The position numbers and the translations under genes were made by a program. Positions 44,386 through 53,825 of a DNA stretch of 64,000 nt are shown here, in pieces (position 1 is the first letter of the stretch; each line of letters begins with the position of its first letter). The notes under the pieces were generated by a model that did no database searches, was not told the origin of the DNA, and worked only from the letters and a program-made list of their open reading frames with translations. This DNA is from an uncultured bacterium (GTDB taxonomy: Bacteria > Cyanobacteriota > Vampirovibrionia > Obscuribacterales > Obscuribacteraceae): positions 1 to 64,000 of the forward strand of contig CAILLX010000070.1 of NCBI GenBank assembly GCA_903835185.1, given 5' to 3'.

Positions 44386-45570
44386 CTATTGGGGTTCCAG
44401 GGTGTCTGGGAGTGGCGTTCGATGTCCCATCGTCCCGGACATAAGATTAACAATCCACAGCTTGAAAAATCTATCCAAAATAAAGTAACGCCCGCCTTCC
44501 TGATCAATGACATCTTTGGGCAACAAGGACTCGATTGCGCGCTGGACATTTGAGGCAGTGCGCAGCCCGTATGTATGGACGAATGCCGACGAAAACGGCT
44601 CTGTTGCACCAGAGCCTTCCCAGGCGAGTCCCTGAAGCATCCGGCGCTGATTTAGTCCTAAAGATTGCCAGAGCACAGAATACGCATAATCTTCCTGCTT
44701 GAGCAGAAGTTCCAATGCGGCACGGAGAAGATCTTCACTCATGGGGTGTCCTGGCTCAGCAAGTTCCCAGAGTGCATGGCACAGATGCTGAGTATAGAAT
44801 GGGTGCCCTTCGCTGAGCTGACAGATCCAGTTAATCTGCGGCTGGCTTATCAGCTTACCGAACCTCTCAAAGCGCGCTTTTATAAAAGGCTCCCAGTGTT
44901 CAGTACCGATCGGACCCAGCGGGAAATGTGGTCCACTGCGATAAAACGGCCTGGTCTTATCAATTACCATCTTCTGGATCAGATGTTTGCGACTGCCTAG
45001 GAAGATATAAGCGACATTCCGCTGATGTTGAATAGAAGAGCGCAACTGCCGCTCAACCAGGTCGTTCTCATACTCAAGAATTTGTTGAAACTCATCTAGC
45101 ACCATTACAACAGTTTTTTGGGTGCGTTCGGCTAAGCGTTGCGGGGCTTCCAAAACTTGTGCGAGATTCGGCTTGGACACATCTCTTGCGCTCAGCGTGA
45201 AACTGATCTTGGGCCTGCCCGAGTCATCTAGACCGGCGGTCGGCACCAGATATGGAAACCGCTCTTTGGCGAACAGCAGCATCTTCTCCACTGTATGGGT
45301 GGAGGCTTCAGTAAGCCCACGGGCAAACGACAGTGCAAAGGACTCTGCTGAATCTGTAGACCATAGATCGACATAAGCAGGGACAAACAGGTGCTTGTCT
45401 AAATTGGACAGGACCTGCTTAACCAGCGAACTCTTGCCCATGCGGCGTTCGGAGTACATGAACACCGTTTGGACGTTCTCGATAGCGCGCGTCAAGAATT
45501 TGAGTTCGTCCGAACGATTGCAAAATGCATCGGCACCTACGACACCACCATACTCAAAAGGATTTCTCAT
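44386..45570 (-). CDS. AAA ATPase (archaeal-type ATPase_2 family)
   Basis: 394 residues from ATG 45570. The N-terminal part carries FCNRSDELKFLTRAI and the P-loop YSERRMGKSSLVKQ, then Walker B VVMVLDEFQQI and a sensor-like IFLGSRKHLI. The C-terminal ~170 residues are helical with a winged-helix-like end (GSGATEPFSSAFVHTYGL, then YFILDRFFKLWIV). This is the ATPase_2/MJ-type STAND-like group common in archaea and mobile bacterial loci. Its upstream region holds a strong palindrome at 45569-45601. It lies in the most gene-poor part of the window, suggesting horizontal acquisition. Role unknown; a selfish or defence-related function is possible. Confidence 0.85.
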   Translation of the reverse strand: MRNPFEYGGVVGADAFCNRSDELKFLTRAIENVQTVFMYSERRMGKSSLVKQVLSNLDKHLFVPAYVDLWSTDSAESFALSFARGLTEASTHTVEKMLLFAKERFPYLVPTAGLDDSGRPKISFTLSARDVSKPNLAQVLEAPQRLAERTQKTVVMVLDEFQQILEYENDLVERQLRSSIQHQRNVAYIFLGSRKHLIQKMVIDKTRPFYRSGPHFPLGPIGTEHWEPFIKARFERFGKLISQPQINWICQLSEGHPFYTQHLCHALWELAEPGHPMSEDLLRAALELLLKQEDYAYSVLWQSLGLNQRRMLQGLAWEGSGATEPFSSAFVHTYGLRTASNVQRAIESLLPKDVIDQEGGRYFILDRFFKLWIVNLMSGTMGHRTPLPDTLEPQ

Positions 45571-45601
45571 TACGCATCTAGCGTAACGCACAATGCGTAA
45601 T
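45569..45601 (-). promoter_or_regulatory. nested palindrome at the start of the AAA ATPase gene
   Basis: ATTACGCAT (45569-45577) and ATGCGTAAT (45593-45601) are exact 9-bp inverted arms around 15 nt. The spacer itself contains GCGT-A-ACGC, a second near-palindrome of the same words. The left arm overlaps the ATG at 45570, so a repressor bound here would block initiation, or the RNA could fold over the start. Probably an autoregulatory operator. Confidence 0.55.
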
Positions 45602-46293
45602 CCGTCAAGGCTGACATATCAATAGATACAACCAACCTGATGGACGTATATGGTGGCATAGATCATCGGTCCTGTGGGAGGGATTTTTTTGCGACTATGC
45701 CGAAAATGATGCTCGGGGTTCGTCAGGAGCCAATGTGACCGGCTGCCAACGCTGGACCACGATGACCGAGAGATCGTCTTAAATGGACTACCAAGCCGTT
45801 GCTGACATTTAATGATGCTTGCAAAGCTTATCGCGCTGCCGTTGAATATTTGGCTGTTCAGTTCGCAGCGGCGTTTCCAAAGGTTATGTCCGCCCATAGA
45901 TCCAGGCTGGGCTTGGTTTGGGCATAGGACTTGTTAAAGTCCCGTTAGCCATGAAATAGGCAGTGGCGACAATCAAGAGGCAACTGCTTATTCCGGTCGT
46001 TTGTGTAAGGGCAACAAAGGACATCGGACCGAGTCCGTTAGCGATTGAGCTCTGGTGGCAACCATGCTTCTTTAACTATCAATGTTGCTGCTGATATTGT
46101 GTACAATCAGAGTATTGAACCGAGGTTTTCTATTTGCCATTCTTACATTTATCGTCTACCTGATGACTTTGGCACAATTGACTACTGAGTCAATGTAGAG
46201 GTGATAAAATTTCAGCGTGTTGTGTGGTTGAGTTTTGGTGCCTGGCCAATTGGCGAAACAGCAGCGATTAGCCGCGCCTGAAAGGGGAGCGCT
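45602..46293. other. gene-poor stretch, possible decayed sequence
   Basis: About 690 bp with stops in all frames and no convincing start or ribosome binding site until 46294. A plus-strand fragment around 45785-45900 (LTFNDACKAYRAAVEYLAVQ) looks coding-like but is short and has no start, so it may be a remnant of a lost gene. No terminal inverted repeats or transposase motif were recognised. A GAGGTGATAA near 46198 precedes no start. Confidence 0.4.
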
Positions 46294-46530
46294 ATGGCAG
46301 AAACAGATATTGAAAAAGCGTTTGCGACTCTTGCTGAGGCGTTAACAGTAACTGAAAGTGAGATCAACGAAGAGATATCTGTTATTGGACAGCAGATTGA
46401 AGAATTGAAGGGGAGGATTATCGAGCTCCAGGGTAAGCAAGAGACACTGACAGTGGACCGGTCGACTATTGAAGAGATGTACAGCAAATACTGCGGCGCT
46501 CCTGCAGATGCTGACATGGTTGAGTTTTAG
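46294..46530 (+). CDS. small coiled-coil protein
   Basis: 78 residues, preceded by AGGGGAG 6 nt before the ATG. Residues 1-60 are an uninterrupted Glu/Ile/Leu-rich heptad-like helix (ITVIGQQIEELKG type: ISVIGQQIEELKGRIIELQG). The end carries YCGAPADADMVEF. Likely an oligomeric coiled coil; family unknown. Confidence 0.65.
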   Translation: MAETDIEKAFATLAEALTVTESEINEEISVIGQQIEELKGRIIELQGKQETLTVDRSTIEEMYSKYCGAPADADMVEF

Positions 46531-46674
46531 CTTGGCATTACACTTTGTAACAAAAGGGGCTGTGAGCCAGCAGAAAGAGCTCGCCGGAGCTCAAGTAAAC
46601 AGTTACCATACAGGGTGGCTGGGCAAACAGCCAAGTGTATTCGTCGGATTCCGGTATTTATTTCTGCCAGTTTT

Positions 46675-47145
46675 ATGACTGCTATTTCCTGTCCATATTG
46701 TGGAGCGGCCATGAACCTTCCACTAAGATTTTGTGTTTCCTGCGGGAGAGCTCTCTCCGGCAAGGAATCGACAAAACTAGGTGGGCTAAAGCAGATTATT
46801 CGAGCAGGCATTACAAAGAGGCTGGATCACGCCAATGCCGGTGGGCATTTTGACCGCTCCCGCCGGTCTTATGGATTTGAGCGAGCATTAAGGCAGTTTG
46901 TGCTTGCTGCTGGATATGTCGCTGGTATTGTTATGCTCTACGTTTTGGCCATGGTCTATTGCATGAGAGATCCTCAGGTCTCAGCAATCATTCACGGGCT
47001 CTTTCTGCCGAAAAGAGATGAGGCAGCTGTCAGGTCGTCAGGCAGTCTGCAGTCAGGAAATGTATATAAGGCAAAAAGTAACGAACAGGAAGGAGCAAAG
47101 GGCAGTTCAGGGATAAAAAAGCACTTACATAAGGTTAAACAGTAG
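46675..47145 (+). CDS. zinc-ribbon membrane protein
   Basis: 156 residues from ATG 46675. The N-terminus is a zinc ribbon (CPYCGAAMNLPLRFCVSCG, two CxxC pairs). A basic stretch follows, then one transmembrane helix (FVLAAGYVAGIVMLYVLAMV) and a Lys/Gly/Ser-rich tail. The layout resembles the protein encoded at 62513 (zinc ribbon first, membrane later). An in-frame GTG at 46615 would add 20 residues. Function unknown; such proteins may sense redox or metals at the membrane. Confidence 0.6.
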   Translation: MTAISCPYCGAAMNLPLRFCVSCGRALSGKESTKLGGLKQIIRAGITKRLDHANAGGHFDRSRRSYGFERALRQFVLAAGYVAGIVMLYVLAMVYCMRDPQVSAIIHGLFLPKRDEAAVRSSGSLQSGNVYKAKSNEQEGAKGSSGIKKHLHKVKQ

Positions 47146-47452
47146 TCTGGTCGTCGGAGAGCTTCTTGGCTGGTGTTGCTGGGACCTCATCTTTGTGGAC
47201 GAGCCGGATGACACCAATTTCGAGCAGTAGAACAAACTCTTCGTGCTTCCAGGACTTGCGAACAGTAGGCGAATGGTAAAGGGTGGCACGCACCATCTTG
47301 TCACCCGCGCTTGTGACTTCGTAAAAGTACTCTTTGTTGTAATAAGGAGGAGCTTTGACAGCTAGCAGCTGTCCTTTGTTGAGCTCTTCGGGAGAGGGGC
47401 GTGCTTTTTTAATAGTGACCTGTCTAAGTTTTCTCTCTGAACCAGGTTCCAT
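47135..47452 (-). CDS. small soluble protein of unknown function
   Basis: 105 residues from ATG 47452, with AAGGGAG 7 nt upstream. Beta-rich appearance: KGQLLAVKAPPYYNKEYFYE, MVRATLYHSP, FVLLLEIGVIRLVHKDEV. It overlaps the 3' end of the convergent zinc-ribbon gene by 11 bp. No family recognised; the good ribosome binding site and compact fold support it as real. Confidence 0.6.
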   Translation of the reverse strand: MEPGSERKLRQVTIKKARPSPEELNKGQLLAVKAPPYYNKEYFYEVTSAGDKMVRATLYHSPTVRKSWKHEEFVLLLEIGVIRLVHKDEVPATPAKKLSDDQTTV

Positions 47453-47718
47453 ATAACTGCTCCCTTCTGCGGTAAATTATGAATACCCTGCTACTTGAAA
47501 ACCAGGTTCAAAAATTCTAAGTCTAGATACTATCAGCAGCTGTGATTTGTCAAACCAGTAAAGAGCCTGTCTTTGAGTCTACTTAAATAAAAACAGCTGA
47601 AATAAATTTCATCCAGAACGGGGCAATCCGTCAATGTTCCACTTGACCACGGGCAGTCAGGCTAGTCATCATACCGACTAGGAACCTAGAGTCTATTGGT
47701 GTCTAGTCAAGGCAGGCG

Positions 47719-48399
47719 ATGGGAGTATTAGTTGCGCCATCAGTTCTCTCGGCGGATTTCGCCAATATCTCTTTAGAGCTTCAGCGGGCTGAAGCTGCTG
47801 GAGCCGATTGGATTCATGTTGATGTTATGGACGGGCAGTTTGTCCCTAATATCACTGTCGGGCTGCCAGTAGTGCGAGCTATCGGCAGTGCCACTAAGCT
47901 GCCTATAGATTGCCACCTGATGATAGTCCAACCAGATCGTTATATTGCAGACTTTGCTAGTGCCGGGGCTAGCCATCTAATTGTGCATGCTGAAGCCTGC
48001 ACCCACTTGCAGCGAAGTTTAACCCAGATAAGAGCGGCAGGGATGAAGTCCGGAGTGGCTCTCAACCCGGCTACTGATGAAAGCTGCCTGACTTATGTGC
48101 TGAACGACCTTGATTCTGTGCTGGTGATGTCTGTCAATCCAGGCTTCGGAGGACAACAGTTTCTTCCTGCAGTCCTGCCCAAGATAGCCAGAATACGCAG
48201 GATGCTTGATGAAGCTGGGAGGCAAGATGTTCTTATTTCTGTAGACGGCGGTATCGATCCTGCCACTGCACCACAGGTGGTTGCTTCTGGTGCTCGAGTC
48301 CTTGTGGCAGGTAAAAGTATTTATGGTACTTCTGATGTAACTGCAGCGGTGGCAAAGCTTAGGGAGAGCTGTGAAGGCAGCATCCAGAGGCGAGAGTAA
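47719..48399 (+). CDS. rpe: ribulose-phosphate 3-epimerase
   Basis: 226 residues. Interconverts ribulose 5-phosphate and xylulose 5-phosphate in the pentose phosphate pathway. TIM-barrel motifs: VAPSVLSADFANI, HVDVMDGQFVPNIT (catalytic Asp, metal His), DCHLMIVQPDRYI, MSVNPGFGGQQF and ISVDGGIDP. A TTGACC at 47643 with a loose -10 lies upstream. The next gene starts 43 nt downstream. Confidence 0.97.
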   Translation: MGVLVAPSVLSADFANISLELQRAEAAGADWIHVDVMDGQFVPNITVGLPVVRAIGSATKLPIDCHLMIVQPDRYIADFASAGASHLIVHAEACTHLQRSLTQIRAAGMKSGVALNPATDESCLTYVLNDLDSVLVMSVNPGFGGQQFLPAVLPKIARIRRMLDEAGRQDVLISVDGGIDPATAPQVVASGARVLVAGKSIYGTSDVTAAVAKLRESCEGSIQRRE

Positions 48400-48441
48400 A
48401 AGGTATTGATTGAGAGATTGAATCTGGACAAGGAGCTCAAA

Positions 48442-48987
48442 ATGGCAAAGAAAGCGCTCATAATTTTGGCGATAAGCGCCCTGGTGATACCAGCGGCGAT
48501 AGCAAAAGAAGATTACATTATGGACACCTCGGGAATTGGTAAGAGCCACAATGGGGTTATTAGCTCAGATCAGTTTCTTGAGTTGGGTACAAATACACCT
48601 AACGCCCTGCGTCTGGAAGGCGAGCAGTCGATGAGAATGGGACATCTGGACAGGGCCGTAATGGTGTTGCAACGTTCTGTCGAGATGGCTCCTGGGGATA
48701 TAGACGGACGCATTATGTATGCCACTGCCCTGGAACAGAAACTGGTTGGACAGAAAGAGCGAGATCCAGCGCTTTTCAACTTTTGCATTAAGCAATGGCT
48801 TTTTGTCGCCAAGAAAGCTGAGTTTCCTGATCAACAGATGCAAGGACGTTCTCACATCTACAATCTGACTGGTAGCCTGCCTAAAATGTGGGAGCAAGAT
48901 AGAAAGTTCTTGGTGCGAGTGATGCTTCCTGAAGATGGCTCAGTTAAGGTTGCTTTAGGCAAAGGTAAGAAGCGGGCAGCTGAATAA
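48442..48987 (+). CDS. exported TPR-like protein
   Basis: 181 residues from ATG 48442, with AGGAG 6 nt upstream. Signal peptide MAKKALIILAISALVIPAAIA. The mature part contains a TPR-like helix pair (LRLEGEQSMRMGHLDRAVMV, then LQRSVEMAPGDIDGRIMYA) and a C-terminal basic end. Likely a periplasmic adaptor. It is downstream of rpe and possibly cotranscribed. Confidence 0.65.
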   Translation: MAKKALIILAISALVIPAAIAKEDYIMDTSGIGKSHNGVISSDQFLELGTNTPNALRLEGEQSMRMGHLDRAVMVLQRSVEMAPGDIDGRIMYATALEQKLVGQKERDPALFNFCIKQWLFVAKKAEFPDQQMQGRSHIYNLTGSLPKMWEQDRKFLVRVMLPEDGSVKVALGKGKKRAAE

Positions 48988-49000
48988 GATTTAGCCGGGG

Positions 49001-49465
49001 TCAACTACAGTCAGGGCGATTAGACGGCGAGCAGCGGCGATGTTTGCGCAGATGCCGACAGCAATTTTTTATAAGGCGGACGCTACCGTAAATAATGGCG
49101 ATCAAGCCGACAAAGAGCCAGACGACAGGGCAGTGATAGTCTGCCATATGTGCGCGGACAAGCCTGAGCTCAACTGGAAAGCTCTGGTCAGGAAGAAACT
49201 TAGCTAGTTCGAGGACTGCGCCGATAAACAGATTGCAGACACCAAATAGCAGCCAGGTCCATGCCGGACGCCAGGCTAACAAAATTGGGAAGAAACCTAT
49301 CAAAAGAAGGAGATCGGACAACCAGATTAAAGGAGAGCTGACCGGGATAATGAAAAGTAAGAGAAAGCCGGCTATCCAGAATAAAGTTGATAAGAATGTT
49401 GCAGCTCTTGTTGCTGGCTGACCTGGGCTATCTTTGCCTGTCTGGCTGTCACATTTTGTTGCCAT
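49001..49465 (-). CDS. membrane protein of unknown function
   Basis: 154 residues from ATG 49465, with AAGGAG upstream. About four transmembrane helices: FLSTLFWIAGFLLLFIIPV, PLIWLSDLLLLIGFFPILLA, WTWLLFGVCNLFIGAVLELA and CPVVWLFVGLIAIIYGSVRL. The C-terminus is Arg/Cys/His-rich (CCRHLRKHRRC). No family recognised. Its stop lies 13 bp from the stop of the TPR-like gene (convergent), with the TOPRIM gene stop 25 bp upstream on the same strand. Confidence 0.65.
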   Translation of the reverse strand: MATKCDSQTGKDSPGQPATRAATFLSTLFWIAGFLLLFIIPVSSPLIWLSDLLLLIGFFPILLAWRPAWTWLLFGVCNLFIGAVLELAKFLPDQSFPVELRLVRAHMADYHCPVVWLFVGLIAIIYGSVRLIKNCCRHLRKHRRCSPSNRPDCS

Positions 49466-49490
49466 AGCTCTCCTTGCTAAAATGCTGTCG

Positions 49491-50759
49491 TCATGTCATA
49501 TTCGGTTGGCTGCCCTCAGGAGGAGCCGCTCCGGCGACAAGCTGCTTTATTGCTTGGAGGAACCCTCTTATTTCTGAGGGCACCTGCGATGGCTGGCAGA
49601 CTGTCTCCACAATAGTATGTGCAAAGCCGACCTTGTCAAAAGTACCCAGCCCTGCCTCCCGCCAGACACGATTGAGAACGGCGGTGCGTCTACTGCCAGA
49701 GGACAGATCACCAAGTGTAATTTGCTGCGGCAGACCGTGGCTGCTGAGATGCTCATTAATTAGTTCTACGAGCAATTCGCAAGCAAAGACGTCTTCTATC
49801 TCTCCGGCGCCCAGAACATGGAGTCGATCTTTGTCTCGTAATGAATCAGATAGCAGGCATGCTTGTGATTGAGCATCTCTGTCAAGAAGGCAAACTATCG
49901 GCAGGAGAGTCAGATCGCGCAGTTCGAGAAAACGACGCACCACTTGATTGGCCCCTCCGGCAGGCAGTATGTGTATGCCAAGAGCAGCAAAACTGATCGA
50001 TAAACACTGCGCCAGGTGCGGAAGAAGAAGAGCTTCAGTAGGACCTTCAACAAGGATGATCAAGTGTGGGAGAAAGCTGCCTGGCAAGAGTGGGCGCCAC
50101 TTAACCAGGAGTTGGCGAAATGCCTGCTGGCAGCTCTGGAGTCCAGAGGCTGTCAACTTAGCTGGCGCAGAGTGCTCTGCCAACTCCAGAGCTGCCACCA
50201 AGAACTGAGCCCGACTGTCTTGCGACCATGGTCCGGTTTCGCGCAACCTTTGCCAGTCAACAACATGAGTTAATGCTCTGCACAGCCACAGTTGTTGAGG
50301 CGAACCAGCAGGATAAACTGTCAGCCAGTCGGCTGCCTTTGAGATTCCCATTTGCTTGGTTCCTGCACAAGCAACTTGAAAGCTTATCGGTGTGAAGCGG
50401 TCGAGATCTTCAAGGGCCAAAAGTAGATTAAGTAAGAGACTAGCACGGCAGGATGAGATTGTAAGAGAGCCCAAAAGGCGTGCCGACAGTTCATCGTCTG
50501 CCGGTGGAGGCAATTCTGTCTGTAATCCAGAGCTGCCTGGCTGCTTGACTGACAGCTCGCCCAAACGCTTTATCCTGGTGTCCGGATCGTCAAAAGAGAT
50601 AGTTCTGTTAATGTAACTCCAGAACAGTCCTGCCGCCCCTGGATTGAGCGCCGGTCCATCCAGAGCGCACACTGAAGCGGCTGCGGAGTCGGAATTTTGC
50701 TTGTGACAGTTCTTCTTGTTATGCACGCTGACGCAGGTGTTAAGACTTCGTTCGATCAT
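49491..50759 (-). CDS. OLD-type TOPRIM nuclease-like protein
   Basis: About 422 residues if started at ATG 50759 (AGGATGG upstream); in-frame extension reaches 50951 but overlaps the divergent gene. A TOPRIM domain occupies about 235-350: LIILVEGPTEALLLPHLA (catalytic Glu), HILPAGGANQVVRRFLEL and the DxD of VCLLDRDAQS, followed by GEIEDVFACELL. This is the nuclease half of OLD-family proteins, but the SMC-like ATPase half is missing; the first ~230 residues are Leu/Ser-rich with no P-loop. Function may be DNA cleavage in repair or defence. It is divergent from a RadC-like gene (185-bp gap). Confidence 0.72.
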   Translation of the reverse strand: MIERSLNTCVSVHNKKNCHKQNSDSAAASVCALDGPALNPGAAGLFWSYINRTISFDDPDTRIKRLGELSVKQPGSSGLQTELPPPADDELSARLLGSLTISSCRASLLLNLLLALEDLDRFTPISFQVACAGTKQMGISKAADWLTVYPAGSPQQLWLCRALTHVVDWQRLRETGPWSQDSRAQFLVAALELAEHSAPAKLTASGLQSCQQAFRQLLVKWRPLLPGSFLPHLIILVEGPTEALLLPHLAQCLSISFAALGIHILPAGGANQVVRRFLELRDLTLLPIVCLLDRDAQSQACLLSDSLRDKDRLHVLGAGEIEDVFACELLVELINEHLSSHGLPQQITLGDLSSGSRRTAVLNRVWREAGLGTFDKVGFAHTIVETVCQPSQVPSEIRGFLQAIKQLVAGAAPPEGSQPNMT

Positions 50760-50944
50760 GACCATCCTAGCACGGTGGAGAGTAGGAACTGCCGGGGCTG
50801 TCTGCCTTGAACTTTTGGCAGAGGAATTACGTATAGAGAAGTGAAGCATGACGCAACTGCCAATGACAGTTCTCAGCAACTTTTTGTTCGCTGGCTGCTT
50901 GCGGCAGGTGATCCTTGTCTTACTTATTGCCGGGGGAGATGATG

Positions 50945-51433
50945 ATGCCAAACAAGAAGAATAATCTGGTCAGACAGCTCCAATACAGGCTGCCTCAAAT
51001 CAAACTGGCCCTTGTACATGAAGGGATGGCAGCAGATAAGCTTTGTCCTATTGCCAGCCCCGGTGACGCAGAGAAGCTGTTGCAGCCGCTGCGACATGCT
51101 CCGGAAGAGCACTTTGTCACCCTTCACCTCAATACTAAACACGAAGTAATAGGACTCCACGAGGTGTCGCACGGAACGCTAGCTGCCGCTCTGGTCCACC
51201 CACGCGAAGTGTTTAAAGCTGCTCTAATGGCCAACAGCTTTGCCATTCTTCTCTGTCACAACCATCCTTCCTGCTCGCGTGTAGAGCCTTCCAGTGAAGA
51301 TCTGAGCATAACAAGGCAGCTTTTGAAAGCAGGCACCATCCTTGGAATAAATGTGGTTGATCACTTGATCATAAGCCCCAATCAGAGCGTCTACAGCTTG
51401 CGTGAAAACTACCCGACACTCTGGGGGCAGTAA
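50945..51433 (+). CDS. RadC-like JAB-domain protein
   Basis: 162 residues. Matches the RadC/DUF2466 JAMM domain: FVTLHLNTKHEVIGLHEVSHGTL, HPREVFKAALMANSFAILLC and the metal site HNHPSCSRVEPSSEDL (H-x-H, later D). The usual Gly after HNHPS is Cys here. RadC's N-terminal helix-hairpin-helix part is lacking. Three successive ATG codons (50939, 50942, 50945) follow GGGGGAG; the last has the best spacing. RadC-like genes often travel with mobile or defence loci; activity is not established. Confidence 0.85.
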   Translation: MPNKKNNLVRQLQYRLPQIKLALVHEGMAADKLCPIASPGDAEKLLQPLRHAPEEHFVTLHLNTKHEVIGLHEVSHGTLAAALVHPREVFKAALMANSFAILLCHNHPSCSRVEPSSEDLSITRQLLKAGTILGINVVDHLIISPNQSVYSLRENYPTLWGQ

Positions 51434-51556
51434 AGAGTTTGCAACTTATTTATTGGAGCGACTTTACCTGACTGTGAGACCTATTCATGTATGTTAGATT
51501 AGACAAGGTGAAATTGGACTTCACAGTCAAAGTGGCAGCATTCCTGGGAAGCGGAG

Positions 51557-52807
51557 ATGAATAAAGTCACACGTAGAGCATCCACCTGTGTACGGGTTGG
51601 TGACAGGTTAATTGGCGGGGCAGCTCCAGTGCTGGTTCAGTCAATGACTAACACTCCTACTGAGGATGTTCACTCAACGGCCAGTCAGATTAAAGAGCTC
51701 TGGGAGTCCGGGGCAGAGGCAGTCCGTATTACTGTCAACACGCGACAGGCGGCAGAGGCTGTGCCGGAGATTGTTTCAGGACTTGATGAGAGTGGTGTGA
51801 GAGTCCCGTTGATTGGTGATTTTCATTACAACGGACACATTCTTCTCTCTGAATATCCTGACTGTGCAAAACTTTTAGCAAAATACAGGATTAATCCCGG
51901 CAATGTTGGTTCTGGTGACAGGCAGGACCAGAATTTTAGAGCTATGGTAGAGATTGCCTTGCTGTGGGATAAGCCGGTGCGCATCGGCGTCAACTGGGGC
52001 TCGTTAGATCAAGAGCTTTTTGCGCGGGCGGTTGAGGACAACTCCCGGTTGCAAGAGCCGCTTGATGTGCATTCTGTTCTTATTGAAGCTATTGTCACCA
52101 GCGCTCTTGCATCTGCCAGAGTAGCTGAAAGTTATGGTCTGCCACATGATCACATAGTTCTTTCTGCCAAAGTCTCAGATGTTCCAGATTTAGTTGCTGT
52201 TTACAGAGCTCTGGCGGCGCGCTGTGGCTATGCGCTCCATCTTGGACTGACAGAAGCAGGTATGTCCACCAAGGGGATTGTTTCTTCAACTGCTGCCTTA
52301 GCTATCCTGCTTGCCGAAGGTATAGGAGATACTATTAGGGTGAGCCTGACACCAAGCCCTGGCTCCAGTCGCATTCAAGAAGTCACTGTTTGCCAGCAAA
52401 TTCTTCAGTCTCTAGGCTTAAGAGCTTTCAGTCCTCAGGTGACTGCTTGCCCTGGATGTGGCCGTACAACCAGCACAGTATTTCATGAGCTGGCACAACA
52501 GATACAATCTTATCTCGATTCGCAGCGCCCGTTCTGGCAGCTGCGCTATCCAGGTGTCGAAGAGTTTCGTGTAGCTGTTATGGGTTGCATAGTCAACGGG
52601 CCAGGCGAATCTAAACATGCCGATATCGGTATCTCGCTTCCTGGCTCTGGCGAAGATCCTAAAGCACCAGTTTATGTAGACGGCAAGCATATAACCACTT
52701 TGTCCGGACCGGCGCTGTCAACTGAATTTATTCAGTTGATCAACAATTATGTCGAGCAGCGCTGGGGTAAGAAGTCCAACAGAGCAACAGATCCACCGAT
52801 CTACTGA
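51557..52807 (+). CDS. ispG: (E)-4-hydroxy-3-methylbut-2-enyl-diphosphate synthase
   Basis: 416 residues. Iron-sulfur enzyme of the MEP isoprenoid pathway. Features: [16 protein letters not shown] at the start, [32 protein letters not shown] and the cluster cysteines in [11 protein letters not shown] and [19 protein letters not shown]. Intact two-domain bacterial type. It stands alone, followed by the convergent etf genes. Confidence 0.97.
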   Translation: MNKVTRRASTCVRVGDRLIGGAAPVLVQSMTNTPTEDVHSTASQIKELWESGAEAVRITVNTRQAAEAVPEIVSGLDESGVRVPLIGDFHYNGHILLSEYPDCAKLLAKYRINPGNVGSGDRQDQNFRAMVEIALLWDKPVRIGVNWGSLDQELFARAVEDNSRLQEPLDVHSVLIEAIVTSALASARVAESYGLPHDHIVLSAKVSDVPDLVAVYRALAARCGYALHLGLTEAGMSTKGIVSSTAALAILLAEGIGDTIRVSLTPSPGSSRIQEVTVCQQILQSLGLRAFSPQVTACPGCGRTTSTVFHELAQQIQSYLDSQRPFWQLRYPGVEEFRVAVMGCIVNGPGESKHADIGISLPGSGEDPKAPVYVDGKHITTLSGPALSTEFIQLINNYVEQRWGKKSNRATDPPIY

Positions 52808-52829
52808 TCTACCGTCTGGACTCTCAATG

Positions 52830-53813
52830 CTAGCTTTCGGACAGTAAGGTGCGGCATGCGGAAGTAAGTTTTGGGACAATCTCTAAGCAGTCACCGACGA
52901 TACCATAAGTGGCTGACTGGAATATCAAAGCGTCCGGATTATTGTTTATGGCAACAATCACTTTGGATGACGACATTCCTGCCAGGTGTTGAACAGCTCC
53001 TGAGATGCCCACTGCAATATAAAGCTTAGGACTGACTGTCTTGCCGCTTTGACCTACCTGGTGCTGATGATCAATCCAGCCTGCATCGACTACTGCTCGG
53101 GAAGCGCCCAGTGCTGCTCCCAGTACATCGCAAAGCTCTTGAAGCATCGGCCAGTGCTCCGGTCCCTTTATTCCGCGACCGCCAGAGACAATAATTGGTG
53201 CCTCACTTAGTTCCACTTTGACACCAGTTGATGCAACAGTTGCCACCACCTGGGCCCGCACAGGCGCAGGGTTGAAAGCGAGCTGTTCCATCTCGCTTTC
53301 GTGTATCTCATCCGGCAGGTCTGGCGGGAAGACATTGGGGCGTAAGGTAAGAAAGGACAGCGGTGACGTTAGTTCAAAGACTCCCAGCACTTTACCGGAG
53401 TACATGGGATGAACTGCTCTCAACACGTCGTTCTCTTCACGCAGCTCAGTGATATCGGTGACGCAAGCGCTATCTGTTCGGGCTGCTGCGCGTGGTATCA
53501 AATCTTGTGACATTGCCGTATGAGCCGCCATGACATAGCGAGGATTCTCCTTCTTTACAGCGCAGACAAGAGCCTCCGTATACCGTTCGGTGGAGTAGGA
53601 CTCTAAGCTCGGGTCGTCTGCTACAAGTATCTTGTCAGTCCGATAGCGTGCCAGGGTTGCAGCAAGCTGAGCAACGTTCCCTCCGGCTAAAAATGCGACT
53701 AGCTTGCCACCGCTGCCGGTGCACAACCGACGGGCTTCAAAAAGAACTTCGCCAGCAGCTTTGCGTATCTGACCGTTGCGTTGCTCCACCCAAACTAGAA
53801 TATTTTCAGTCAT
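52830..53813 (-). CDS. etfA: electron transfer flavoprotein, alpha subunit
   Basis: 327 residues. The FAD-binding C-terminal domain is clear: VSGGRGIKGPEHWPMLQEL, SRAVVDAGWIDHQHQVGQSGK (shortened) with VSPKLYIAVGISGAVQHLAG, then SKVIVAINNNPDALIFQSATYGIVGD (broken for length). With EtfB it shuttles electrons from acyl-CoA or other dehydrogenases. The ATG at 53813 has AGGAGA 9 nt upstream; etfB ends 12 nt before it, so the genes are cotranscribed. No ETF dehydrogenase or acyl-CoA dehydrogenase gene is in the window. Confidence 0.96.
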   Translation of the reverse strand: MTENILVWVEQRNGQIRKAAGEVLFEARRLCTGSGGKLVAFLAGGNVAQLAATLARYRTDKILVADDPSLESYSTERYTEALVCAVKKENPRYVMAAHTAMSQDLIPRAAARTDSACVTDITELREENDVLRAVHPMYSGKVLGVFELTSPLSFLTLRPNVFPPDLPDEIHESEMEQLAFNPAPVRAQVVATVASTGVKVELSEAPIIVSGGRGIKGPEHWPMLQELCDVLGAALGASRAVVDAGWIDHQHQVGQSGKTVSPKLYIAVGISGAVQHLAGMSSSKVIVAINNNPDALIFQSATYGIVGDCLEIVPKLTSACRTLLSES

Positions 53814-53825
53814 GAATGCAGTCTC

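Noticed and set aside
45619-45897. 92-residue minus-strand frame that might be a transposase remnant
   Set aside because: No DDE or HUH motif, no inverted ends and no ribosome binding site; composition is not gene-like.
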